Assembly: GCA_017428285.1 (NCBI GenBank)
Contig: JAFRRE010000053.1
Location: 1 to 28,227, forward strand
Length of the DNA stretch: 28,227 bases
Direction: 5' to 3'
Source of the DNA: Bacteroidales bacterium
GTDB taxonomy: Bacteria; Bacteroidota; Bacteroidia; Bacteroidales; F082
Of this stretch, positions 14,416 through 21,237 are shown in pieces. A program made the position numbers and the translations under genes. The notes below the pieces were generated by a model that was given only the letters and a program-made list of their open reading frames with translations, was not told the DNA's origin and ran no database searches. Position 1 is the stretch's first letter. Each line of letters begins with the position of its first letter.

Positions 14416-15018
14416 ATGAAAAGACACTTGATATTTTGCATCGCCCTCGTGGCCGTGATGGCCTCTTGCGTGAAAGAGCCTCAAATCTACCGTCGCCTGA
14501 CCGATGAAGAAGCGACCATCGTCCCTTATCAGATGGGGCAAACCATCCGAATGCTCAACCAAGACAGCGACACACTCTGCTTCACCGTTGTACACGACAC
14601 CAGTTATGTAGCCTATAACTACGACGACTACCGTTATCACCCTTCCGAAAAAATGATTGGACCTCGTCCCTATTTCTACGCTCGTGAGGTGGTGCTTCAA
14701 AGTCCGCCCGAAGACAGCTGCCTGCTGCGTTGCATCGTGGCACCCGAGAAAGTGGTCACCGTCACTTACGAAAAGCTCCGCCTTTCCCAGGACAGAGATT
14801 TCTATTATTGGCATACCATTATAGGCCGCACCCTCCCCTTGAACGACCTGACCACCACCACCGTCACGATTGGGGAAACCACCTACGAGGATGTGCATGT
14901 CGACCAAGGGTCCTATATGGCAGACACCACCATGGTTTCCTATGCTTGGTACTACAGCGAACAACAAGGACTGATTGCGGCGAAACATGGCGACTACTCG
15001 CTGACACTGATACCATAA
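14416..15018 (+). CDS. Lipoprotein of unknown function, cassette copy 2
   Basis: The chain has 200 residues. I start at ATG 14416, since the frame continues upstream inside the barrel gene but the signal peptide begins here (MKRHLIFCIALVAVMASC, Cys18). It keeps TDEEATIVPYQMGQTIRMLN and the end WYYSEQQGLIAAKHGDYSLT of the 12143-12712 paralogue. It carries a longer insert in the middle (YDDYRYHPSEKMIGPRPYF). Last gene of the duplicated operon. A fresh promoter follows at 15039. Confidence 0.68.
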   Translation: MKRHLIFCIALVAVMASCVKEPQIYRRLTDEEATIVPYQMGQTIRMLNQDSDTLCFTVVHDTSYVAYNYDDYRYHPSEKMIGPRPYFYAREVVLQSPPEDSCLLRCIVAPEKVVTVTYEKLRLSQDRDFYYWHTIIGRTLPLNDLTTTTVTIGETTYEDVHVDQGSYMADTTMVSYAWYYSEQQGLIAAKHGDYSLTLIP

Positions 15019-15038
15019 TAAATAACAAATAAAATCGT

Positions 15039-15046
15039 TACTTTTG
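15039..15046 (+). promoter_or_regulatory. Promoter -7 element of the 15092 gene
   Basis: TACTTTTG, followed by CACCGACAAAAG, matches TAnnTTTG. It is 45 bases upstream of the ATG at 15092 and rules out the longer frame. The downstream context CACCGA matches the promoter at 9467-9474, which also reads TTTGCACCGA. Confidence 0.6.
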
Positions 15047-15091
15047 CACCGACAAAAGAACAAAATCAAATACCATTTAAAACATAATAAA

Positions 15092-15649
15092 ATGAAAAAG
15101 ACCATTTTAACCCTCGTCATGGCACTCTTCGCCATCACCATGTTTGCACAGAACGAAGAAAACAGCGTCCGCATCCCCAGCGGTTATCAAGGTTTCCTTG
15201 AATATGGCAACAATTGGACCGTGTTCGACAAAGAAATGCCCAATACCATCGGACTGACAACCACCCACGGTTTCTACTTCAACGGCCACATGTTTGCCGG
15301 TATCGGCATCGGTTTTGATGCTTGCAGCGATTTCGGCCTCTTCCCGATTTACGCCAATGTGCGTTATGTCTTCTCCAACAAGTCGGCAGTCAGCCCGTTC
15401 ATGAGCCTGCGCTTGGGTTCCTACATCTCGGAACAAGTTGGTGCCTACGGCGACTTCGCCTTCGGCGTGCGTTTTGCCTCCAAGCGCGACTTCGCCATCA
15501 GTATGATGGTGGCCGCCACCTATTACGACAAGATGCGCTACAGTATTTGGGAAGACTACCAAAACGAAAATAACGAGTGGGTCGGCCACTACGTGGACAA
15601 GACCGTCAATCCGTCGAGTGTATCGTTGAGAATCGGCATCGAGTGGTAA
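15092..15649 (+). CDS. Outer-membrane beta-barrel protein
   Basis: The chain has 185 residues. Signal peptide 1-19 ends MFA, cut before QNEE. The mature chain has strands GYQGFLEYGNNWTVF, MFAGIGIGFDACSDFG, YANVRYVFSNKSAVS and a C-terminal SSVSLRIGIEW ending in an aromatic residue, consistent with an eight-stranded outer-membrane barrel. It has its own promoter and a strong terminator at 15671-15705, so it is separately expressed, although it sits next to the cassette operon and resembles its barrels. Function unknown. Confidence 0.75.
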   Translation: MKKTILTLVMALFAITMFAQNEENSVRIPSGYQGFLEYGNNWTVFDKEMPNTIGLTTTHGFYFNGHMFAGIGIGFDACSDFGLFPIYANVRYVFSNKSAVSPFMSLRLGSYISEQVGAYGDFAFGVRFASKRDFAISMMVAATYYDKMRYSIWEDYQNENNEWVGHYVDKTVNPSSVSLRIGIEW

Positions 15650-15670
15650 AAGGACAAATCATTTTCAACA

Positions 15671-15705
15671 AAAAGTCGGGAGAGCCAAACGCTTTCCCGA
15701 CTTTT
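15671..15705 (+). terminator. Strong intrinsic terminator
   Basis: AAAAGTCGGGA (15671-15681) and TCCCGACTTTT (15695-15705) are exact inverted complements with a 13-base loop, and the T-run continues. It ends the 15092-15649 transcript. Confidence 0.85.
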
Positions 15706-15713
15706 TTGTTTGT

Positions 15714-15825
15714 CCATCTGGACTGCTTCCACCACGCTTCACTCGTGGCAGGCTCTACCTCGCAGTGACACAAAGCCCTGAAAGGGCGACCCGAATACAC
15801 CCCGATATGGAATGTCGGGCCTGTA
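15714..15825 (-). repeat. REP-like element followed by small hairpins
   Basis: On the minus strand 15769-15758 reads GTCACTGCGAGG and 15730-15714 reads GGAAGCAGTCCAGATGG. This fits the widespread intergenic pattern GTCATTGCGAGG...GAAGCAATCCA, here with a 27-base spacer. A second, shorter member is at 20613-20660. Beyond it, GCCCT/AGGGC and CCCGA/TCGGG hairpins lie at about 15774-15825, downstream of the GreA/B gene. Together these account for the 186-base gap. Confidence 0.55.
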
Positions 15826-15835
15826 ATTCTATCGA

Positions 15836-16852
15836 TTAATCTTTTTCAAAAACCTCAAGATACTCCTTCCCTTCTGGCGTAATAGGCAAATCCTCTTCAG
15901 AAACAACCGTGAAAACATAAACAAGCTCCTTCTCGGTCTTGACTTCCCTGATATATTGACGCTTCAACTTTGGGTTCACTCCCGATAGGCCCAGCGTTTC
16001 CATCATCTTCCGCTTGAGCGTTTTCTCCGGTGTGTCGCCAAACGCCACATGCCACCAATAACGCCTCATGGTCTCGCCCTTGCCATTCATGACATGTAGA
16101 TGCGCGACAGGGTGCAGCATCTTGTTCCCTTTGTGCAGCTCCACATACATGGCCCGTCCCAAAATATTGCCCCGCTCGTTGACAATGGGCAGGAATTCTG
16201 TGATATTCACTTCAGGCTCAAACTTGCGTGACTCATCCGATTTGACTGGCTCAGCTACGGTTTTATCCTCTACAATCGGCTGTGCCTGTGTCGTCGGCTC
16301 GGGTTGTTCTTCGATGATTCTTCGGGGGCGTCTCTCTATTGTTGTTGAGGTTTTGACGGGCTTGTCATTAATAATCCGAGTAAGTTCCATCGGCTCAAAC
16401 GACACCTCCTCCACGGCTATCTTTTCCGAGCCTTTCAATTCAATGACATTTCCCGCCTTCTTCCCTATCAACAATTTGGCTATAGGAGATATAAATGAAA
16501 TGAGGCCTTTGTTCACATCGGCTTCATCCACCCCCACAATCCGTACTACACGACCGTTGTACCGCACCCAAGCCCCAAAGCTCACCGTCTCCTTGTTGGA
16601 TTTGGAAAGGTCGACCTCCACAGCACTGTTGATACGGTCAACGAGCAGCTTAATCGAAGCATCGATGAAGTTGACCATGATGTAGTTGTCACCCGCCTTG
16701 ACGCGCTCCGCCTCAAGGTCCTTCAGCTCCTTTTTAAGTGCCTCGAGTCCTTCTTTCGTGACATAGTTGGGCACGCCTTCGGGCAAGTATGCCCGCATCG
16801 GCACCCTCGGAATCTCTTCCTGATCGCCTTCTTTGATGAAGCCTCTGCTCAT
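15836..16852 (-). CDS. GreA/GreB-family transcription factor fused to a degenerate Nudix-like domain
   Basis: The chain has 338 residues from ATG 16852, the family-typical start MSRGFIKEGDQEE. An in-frame GTG at 16885 would add 11 residues. Residues 1-85 form the N-terminal coiled-coil part (EGLEALKKELKDLEAER). Residues 88-154 match the GreA/B C-terminal domain (VSFGAWVRYNGRVVRIVGVD, then ISFISPIAKLLIGKKAGNVI). Linker 155-215 is rich in Pro, Glu and Thr. Residues about 218-325 look Nudix/IPP-isomerase-like (RGNILGRAMYVELHKGNKML, then HPVAHLHVMNGKGE). Its Nudix box, GDTPEKTLKRKMMETLGL (272-289), has K where the RE motif needs E, and ET where EE is expected. Hydrolysis is therefore doubtful, and a nucleotide-binding role is an inference. 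Gre factors act on backtracked RNA polymerase. Confidence 0.75.
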   Translation of the reverse strand: MSRGFIKEGDQEEIPRVPMRAYLPEGVPNYVTKEGLEALKKELKDLEAERVKAGDNYIMVNFIDASIKLLVDRINSAVEVDLSKSNKETVSFGAWVRYNGRVVRIVGVDEADVNKGLISFISPIAKLLIGKKAGNVIELKGSEKIAVEEVSFEPMELTRIINDKPVKTSTTIERRPRRIIEEQPEPTTQAQPIVEDKTVAEPVKSDESRKFEPEVNITEFLPIVNERGNILGRAMYVELHKGNKMLHPVAHLHVMNGKGETMRRYWWHVAFGDTPEKTLKRKMMETLGLSGVNPKLKRQYIREVKTEKELVYVFTVVSEEDLPITPEGKEYLEVFEKD

Positions 16853-16880
16853 CGGTATGCGTTTTCTTTCAGTATCATTT

Positions 16881-16953
16881 GACACGGGACGCGGGACTTC
16901 GGGACACGGGACAAGACCGAAGTCTCGTGTCTCGCGTCTCGCAGTCTCGCGTC
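16881..16953. repeat. GGGAC / GTCTCG low-complexity inverted array
   Basis: The left half iterates GGGAC-type units (GACACGGGACGCGGGACTTC...). The right half iterates GTCTCG-type units, so the halves can pair imperfectly. The last 18 bases (16936-16953) are the exact reverse complement of 2391-2408. It separates the second S46 gene from the GreA/B gene (both minus strand) and runs up to the alternative GTG of the latter. Confidence 0.6.
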
Positions 16954-16973
16954 CAATATACTAGCCTTTCTAC

Positions 16974-19115
16974 TTATTTAATCACCAACTCCTTGATGAT
17001 ATTGTCGCACTTACCCACCTTCTCGATGCACCAAAGCAGGTAGCGGGCGTCCATACAGATGGTGCGCTGCACCTTGTTCTCGAAGCTGAGGTCACCGCTC
17101 ATGGCCTCCCAGTTGCCGTCGAAAGCCAGACCGATGAGGTTGCCCTCACCGTCGATGACGGGATTGCCCGAGTTGCCACCCGTGATGTCGTTGGTGGTGA
17201 TGAAGTTGACGACCAACTCACCCTTTTCATTGGCATAACGACCATAGTCACGGCGATTGGCGAGGTCGCGTACATCCTGCGGAATGTCGAACTCCCAGTT
17301 GCCGGGCACATACTTGGCCATCACACCGTCCATAGTGGTGTAGTAGTTGTAGTTGACGGCATCGGCGGCCTTGTAAGGCTCCACGGTGCCATAGGTCAGA
17401 CGCATGGTGAAGTTGGCATCGGGATAGAAGTTGCGGTCGCTCTGCATCTCCATCAAGCCCTTCATGTAAAGGCGCTCGCCTTGGTTGCCGAGGTTTTGGG
17501 CCTCTTCATAGCGGGCATACAAGGTTTGGTATGACTCAATGATGTTCATTGCGAGAGCAAAGATTGGGTCTTTGTCCAAGGCTTTAGGCTTTTGCATCCA
17601 CTTCTCCAGACGGGCTTGGTCGGTGAAGATGGACTTCTCGAAGGCTTTGGCCACATATTCGGTGAAATCGCCATCGTTCTCCATACCGATACGAAGGATT
17701 TCGCTCGGCATCAGGTTAGCCTGGTTGTTCTTGTAGAACAACGCCAGCAAGGCGGCGGTCACATCTTGGTCAAGAGGCATGCTGTAGTCCTTGAAGAAGG
17801 TCTCAACGGCAGGTTGCATCTTCTCGGCAGCAGCTTTGATGTCGGCTTTGTCGGCCTTGTCCTCAAACATCTTGTTGATGCGCATGAACCTGCGGCTGAA
17901 AGCGATGGCCTCGCCACCGTTCCAGCCCGCCTCGCGATGGTAGACAAACGACTTCTCGATCTCATCGAGAATGTCCCACTTCGCCTTGATGCCCGTGAAG
18001 ATGTCGCCATATTCGGCCTTGCGCTTCGTGTCGGCGTTGACCCAGTTCATAAAGTCTTCTTCTTGGGCGAGGCGGCGCTCATACACATGGTTGCGTTTGA
18101 GCTGCTTCACCTGACCGATATAGTATTTCCAGTAGTTCGACACGCTGGCCTGCTTGGAGGCGTACATGATGAACACCTCCTGGTCGGCGTCCATGTGCTT
18201 GCGGTAGTTTTCGAGTTTGGTCGTGCGGCAGTCGATGATGGCAGGACCTTCATCGTTGATGACGTTCTTCACAGTGTAGGAAGTGGAATAACGGTCGGTC
18301 GAGCCGGGATAGCCAAGGATCATGGCATAGTCGCCAGGCTTCACGCCGCCGAGATTGATGGGAAGGTACCATTTGCTCTTCATCGGGATGTTGTCGGCGC
18401 TGTACTCGGCAGGGCTACCGTCGGGGGCGGTGTAAACGCGGAAGATGTTGAAGTCGCCCTTGTGACGCGGCCAAGTCCAGTTGTCGGTGTCGGCGCCAAA
18501 CTTGCCAATGCCCCAAGGCGGGCAGCACACGAGGCGCACGTCCTTGTATTCATCATACTCGAAGAGAATGTACTGGTTGCCGCTATAGAAAGGCACAATC
18601 TCGACGCGCAAGTTGCGGTCACCTTTGCGTTCCTTGGTGAGTTCCTTGGAGTTCTTGGCGATGAGTTCGACTCGTTCTGCCTCAGAGGTCTGTGCCGTGA
18701 CACCTTTCAGCACGGCTTCGGTCACGTCTTCCACCTTATTTAAAAAGAGGACGGAAAGACCCGCATTGGGCAGCTCTTCACCCTTGCTCTTGGCCCAGAA
18801 GCCGTCGGTGAGGTAGTCATGTTCGATGGATGAGTGTTTCTGCACATAGCTCAAGCCACAGTGGTGGTTGGTGAGCAGCAGGCCTTCGGGAGAGATGATC
18901 TCGCCCGTGCAGCCGCCACCGAATTGCACGATGGCATCCTTGATGCTGGGTTGGTTGAAGCTAAAAATTTGCTCGGCCGTGAGTTTGCAACCCATGGCTT
19001 GCATCTCGGCTAAGTTCTGGCCATTCAATGAATAAGGCAGCCACATGCCTTCGTCGGCGCGCGCCACTGTCAATGACAGCACTAAGGCTGCGATTAATGA
19101 GAATAGTTTTTTCAT
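16974..19115 (-). CDS. S46 family dipeptidyl-peptidase, DPP7-like (second copy)
   Basis: Exported serine dipeptidyl-peptidase of 713 residues. I place the start at ATG 19115. The frame extends upstream to 19214 but the signal peptide (MKKLFSLIAALVLSLTVARA, then DEGMWLP) starts here, and a promoter lies at 19153-19160. Triad blocks: TNHHCGLS, ADTDNWTWPRHKGDF, and GGNSGNP with Ser649. Gly667, 18 residues after the Ser, is at the position that is Arg in DPP11, so DPP7-like specificity is expected. It is a diverged paralogue of the 134-2347 product, sharing LIGLAFDGNWEAMSGD and the YGTVxxYxxADAVxYxY block. Confidence 0.93.
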   Translation of the reverse strand: MKKLFSLIAALVLSLTVARADEGMWLPYSLNGQNLAEMQAMGCKLTAEQIFSFNQPSIKDAIVQFGGGCTGEIISPEGLLLTNHHCGLSYVQKHSSIEHDYLTDGFWAKSKGEELPNAGLSVLFLNKVEDVTEAVLKGVTAQTSEAERVELIAKNSKELTKERKGDRNLRVEIVPFYSGNQYILFEYDEYKDVRLVCCPPWGIGKFGADTDNWTWPRHKGDFNIFRVYTAPDGSPAEYSADNIPMKSKWYLPINLGGVKPGDYAMILGYPGSTDRYSTSYTVKNVINDEGPAIIDCRTTKLENYRKHMDADQEVFIMYASKQASVSNYWKYYIGQVKQLKRNHVYERRLAQEEDFMNWVNADTKRKAEYGDIFTGIKAKWDILDEIEKSFVYHREAGWNGGEAIAFSRRFMRINKMFEDKADKADIKAAAEKMQPAVETFFKDYSMPLDQDVTAALLALFYKNNQANLMPSEILRIGMENDGDFTEYVAKAFEKSIFTDQARLEKWMQKPKALDKDPIFALAMNIIESYQTLYARYEEAQNLGNQGERLYMKGLMEMQSDRNFYPDANFTMRLTYGTVEPYKAADAVNYNYYTTMDGVMAKYVPGNWEFDIPQDVRDLANRRDYGRYANEKGELVVNFITTNDITGGNSGNPVIDGEGNLIGLAFDGNWEAMSGDLSFENKVQRTICMDARYLLWCIEKVGKCDNIIKELVIK

Positions 19116-19152
19116 TGTGTTAAGTGTTCGATGATTTTTGCTATTGAGGATG

Positions 19153-19160
19153 CAAAGATA
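19153..19160 (-). promoter_or_regulatory. Promoter -7 element of the second S46 gene
   Basis: The minus strand reads TATCTTTG within TATCTTTGCATC. The ATG is 38 bases downstream. The T-run of the terminator at 19174-19206 occupies the -33 side, so the upstream transcript ends at this promoter. Confidence 0.6.
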
Positions 19161-19173
19161 GAAAAAACACAAC

Positions 19174-19206
19174 AAAAAACCCCTCCTGATGGGGAAAAAG
19201 GAGGGG
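19174..19206 (-). terminator. Intrinsic terminator upstream of the second S46 promoter
   Basis: On the minus strand CCCCTCC (19206-19200) pairs with GGAGGGG (19186-19180) across a 13-base loop, followed by six T (19179-19174). It insulates the S46 gene from transcription coming from the rpmF side. Confidence 0.75.
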
Positions 19207-19286
19207 AAAAACAATATAAAGATTATGAAAAAAATCCGACTTTATTTTTTCTCAATGCTCTTGCATCAAAAACTGATGCAAAGATA
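19174..19286 (-). ncRNA. Candidate short transcript between two like promoters
   Basis: A second minus-strand TATCTTTG at 19286-19279 shares the 12 bases GATGCAAAGATA with the S46 promoter. A start near 19272 and the terminator at 19174 would give an RNA of about 100 bases with no evident coding sequence. The dyad TGCATCA/TGATGCA (19262-19280) overlaps the presumed start and could be an operator. No good -33 element is visible. The plus-strand frame across this stretch (about 19131-19397) has no gene-like composition. Confidence 0.3.
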
Positions 19287-19411
19287 AGCATTATTTTTAT
19301 TCACGGCACACTTTTGGACATTTTTTTGGAAAAAAATCCAATTTTTTATCCCATCAAGGGTACAAAACGCCCTTTCCCGTCCACGTTGGAGCCGTGATCA
19401 CGCGCCAGCAA

Positions 19412-19597
19412 TCACTGCTTGGCGGCCATGACCAGCTGACCTCTGTAGTATAGGTCGCCGTCCACGTAGTAAGCACGGTGCATCACATGCATGGTGCCAG
19501 TGGTAGGATCGATGGTCACGTTCGGGGTTTCAGCCTTGTAATGTGTTCTTCTCTTAGCGCCTCTGGTATGAGACTGTCTTCTTTTAGGATGTGCCAT
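19412..19597 (-). CDS. rpmF: 50S ribosomal protein L32
   Basis: A 61-residue basic protein starting MAHPKRRQSHTRGAKRRTHY. The length, the KRRxSHxRxxxRR N-terminal tail and a C-terminal YYRGxxV stretch are diagnostic of bL32. It is a cysteine-free form without the zinc ribbon. It lies 34 bases downstream of the DUF177 gene, the usual yceD-rpmF arrangement. The fatty-acid genes plsX/fabH that often follow are absent here, and a terminator and the S46 gene come next. Confidence 0.95.
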   Translation of the reverse strand: MAHPKRRQSHTRGAKRRTHYKAETPNVTIDPTTGTMHVMHRAYYVDGDLYYRGQLVMAAKQ

Positions 19598-19631
19598 TTC
19601 TTTGTTATTTTAACTAGTTAATTACCAATTG

Positions 19632-20159
19632 TTATTTATCGTTCAATTTAATGTCTTTCAAAGCGGCCCAGCGTGGGTCGATGGTGTCGGCTTCTTCCTC
19701 TTCGGCGGGTGCTTCCTCCCGGTTGAGCATCTCAATCACAGCGGGGTTGCACTGGCCCTCGGGATGCACACGGTGCATCGGGATGGCGAGGATGATGTAC
19801 TCGTACACCAATGGGCGGATGTCGAATTCGTTCAAATCGGGCGAAACGACAGCCACATCATCCGACTCTTCGGCATTCTCCGTTCCCAACTTGAGGAAGA
19901 AGTCCTGCTGGCTCTCGATAGGCTGATCGAACTCATCGGCGCAGCGGTCGCAAGGCACGCGCACGCTACCGTTGAGGTCGAAATGCAGCGTCAGCATGGT
20001 CTCCTGACGGTCGATGTCGACCTTGACAGACACCTTTCCTTGCTGAACTTCGGAGTAATCCATCCCTGCGAAGAAATCGTTATTGATCTCATACTCAAAG
20101 GAATGGCTTCCAAGGGCAAGGCCGCTGACCGGAATCAGGAATTCGTTCTTCTTTTCCAT
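19632..20159 (-). CDS. YceD/DUF177 family protein
   Basis: The chain has 175 residues. Family marks are the CDRCADEF motif (Cys pair about residues 72-75) and an acidic C-terminal region (EEAPAEEEEADTIDPRWAAL) ending near DIKLN. YceD-type proteins are almost always encoded next to rpmF, as here, and are linked to 23S rRNA processing and ribosome large-subunit maturation in other bacteria. Cytoplasmic. Driven by a minus-strand promoter at 20180-20187. Confidence 0.88.
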   Translation of the reverse strand: MEKKNEFLIPVSGLALGSHSFEYEINNDFFAGMDYSEVQQGKVSVKVDIDRQETMLTLHFDLNGSVRVPCDRCADEFDQPIESQQDFFLKLGTENAEESDDVAVVSPDLNEFDIRPLVYEYIILAIPMHRVHPEGQCNPAVIEMLNREEAPAEEEEADTIDPRWAALKDIKLNDK

Positions 20160-20179
20160 TCTGCCTAAAAATCGGGCTG

Positions 20180-20187
20180 CAAAAGTA
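20180..20187 (-). promoter_or_regulatory. Promoter -7 element of yceD-rpmF
   Basis: The minus strand reads TACTTTTG, followed by CAG, 21 bases upstream of the ATG. It is divergent from the promoter at 20240-20247. Confidence 0.6.
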
Positions 20188-20239
20188 CGGAATTAATTTG
20201 AATGTGGAACATTTGAAGTGGATTTTTCGCAAAATTCAC

Positions 20240-20247
20240 TATTTTTG
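20240..20247 (+). promoter_or_regulatory. Promoter -7 element of the DUF4298 gene
   Basis: TATTTTTG, followed by CCTCAAC, ends 20 bases before the ATG at 20268. It is a full match to TAnnTTTG. Confidence 0.6.
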
Positions 20248-20267
20248 CCTCAACAAACTCACTGATT

Positions 20268-20552
20268 ATGACACGCATCGAACGCATCACAAACATGGAA
20301 TCCCTCTTCGACAAGAGCGAGGAGGTCGTCAAACGACTGGAAGCCGCCCTCAAGGACTTCGCCGAGCTGGAACACGAAATCGCCAAGTTGGAGGCGTATT
20401 ACAATTCGCCGCAGTGGCGCAAGGACTTCGAAGCCGACGAGGCCGGCAAATTGCCGAAGGACTTGAAGCGCGGCGTCTTAAGCGAGGACGGCATCTATGA
20501 CTTGCTGTCTGATTATCAATGCCTGAAGGACCAGATTCGGATCATTGAATAG
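20268..20552 (+). CDS. DUF4298 domain protein
   Basis: A 94-residue acidic, helical cytoplasmic protein. It contains RIxxMExxFDxxxxxVxxLExAL at the start, then LEAYYNSPQWRKDFEADEAGKLPKDLKRGVLSEDGIYDLL, the conserved block I associate with DUF4298. Function is unknown in the family. It is transcribed alone, divergently from yceD-rpmF. An internal ATG at 20295 is a less likely start because the MTRIERI segment is part of the family pattern. Confidence 0.8.
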   Translation: MTRIERITNMESLFDKSEEVVKRLEAALKDFAELEHEIAKLEAYYNSPQWRKDFEADEAGKLPKDLKRGVLSEDGIYDLLSDYQCLKDQIRIIE

Positions 20553-20612
20553 TTGACGGGACTTGATCCGCCATCTCCTACACTGCTAAAGGGCTACACC
20601 CTTGTCGTCGCT

Positions 20613-20660
20613 TCGCGTCATCGCGAGGCCTCATTCCGTGAAAACGGAAGAAGCGATCCA
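20613..20660 (+). repeat. REP-like element, short member
   Basis: GCGTCATCGCGAGG followed, after a spacer holding TTCCGTGAAAACGGAA, by GAAGCGATCCA. It has the same bipartite plan as 15714-15769 in opposite orientation. TTCCGT/ACGGAA gives a small inner hairpin. Confidence 0.5.
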
Positions 20661-20674
20661 TTTATGACAGATTT

Positions 20675-21020
20675 ATGTTAGATTTGTTTCAAAAAACCAT
20701 TGGAAAGCACGTCAATAACGCCTTGAGAGAAGAACTGCAAGGCATGGCAACTGTCGCAAAATTTGCGATAGTTCAAAATAAGGGCGGCCGCACAGTTTTA
20801 CACGCGCAACATCACACAACAACTCGCCCTCGACCTGCAGCGCCACAATGCGCAATACCGTCCCATCGCCATCGATGTGTTCCAAAACGCCCACGACCGC
20901 TTCCTCTGCATCGACGACACGGTGTATCATATCGGCGCCTCGCTGAAGGACTTGGGGAAGAAATGGTTCGCTTTTAGCAGGATGGAGGTGAGGACGGGGG
21001 GGCTATTAGGAAAAATGTGA
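20675..21020 (+). pseudogene. Chimeric remnant: RhuM-like N part joined to ORF6N C part, frameshifted
   Basis: From 20675 one frame gives LFQKTIGKHVNNALREELQG and then MATVAKFAIVQNKGG, resembling the DNA-binding N-terminal part of RhuM-family proteins. At a TTTT run (20796-20799) one extra base shifts the frame. From 20799 to the TGA at 21018-21020 the next frame reads YTRNITQQLALDLQRHNAQY, then DRFLCIDDTVYHIGASLKDLG and KKWFAFSRM, which matches the C-terminal end of Bacteroidetes ORF6N-domain proteins. Neither parent is complete, so this is debris, probably from two decayed genes joined at a short shared stretch. Family names are from recall of typical sequences. Confidence 0.6.
20749..20773. 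repeat. Imperfect palindrome inside the pseudogene
   Basis: AACTGTCGCAAA and TTTGCGATAGTT are inverted complements with one mismatch around a central A. It may be chance within the former coding sequence or a protein-binding site. Confidence 0.4.
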
Positions 21021-21071
21021 GAGATTGCGTTTTTTATTGGGAATATTGGAAATGGTTTCAGGAAAAATATC

Positions 21072-21079
21072 TATCTTTG
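21072..21079 (+). promoter_or_regulatory. Promoter -7 element of the methyltransferase locus
   Basis: TATCTTTG, followed by CAAATT, fits TAnnTTTG, with ATTGG about 22 bases upstream. It would give a leader of about 150 bases (to 21237), long for this window. The leader is AT-rich and holds the small palindrome TCAATTGAATAATTGA at 21200-21215, 22 bases before the ATG, a possible operator. I see no other gene in 21021-21237. Confidence 0.5.
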
Positions 21080-21237
21080 CAAATTAATGGGTAATTATAA
21101 TTTGTACGGTTGATAACTATTTGAAAATCATCATTATAAAACAAACAACATAGAAAGTTTCGACTTGGGGTTCAAACAAGAAAGGATGGACATTTGAAAT
21201 CAATTGAATAATTGAAAAGAAAGATAGTAACAGAAAG

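Noticed and set aside
14386..15174. Minus-strand open frame of 262 codons across two lipoprotein and barrel genes
   Set aside because: Overlaps genes with clear signal peptides, crosses the promoter at 15039 and has no recognisable domain.
17592..18743. Plus-strand open frame of 383 codons opposite the second S46 gene
   Set aside because: Shadow frame, similar in character to the one opposite the first S46 gene, as expected for paralogues on the other strand.
19131..19397. Plus-strand 88-codon frame upstream of the second S46 gene
   Set aside because: It covers the promoter and terminator of minus-strand genes and has low-complexity composition, so it is unlikely to be a gene.
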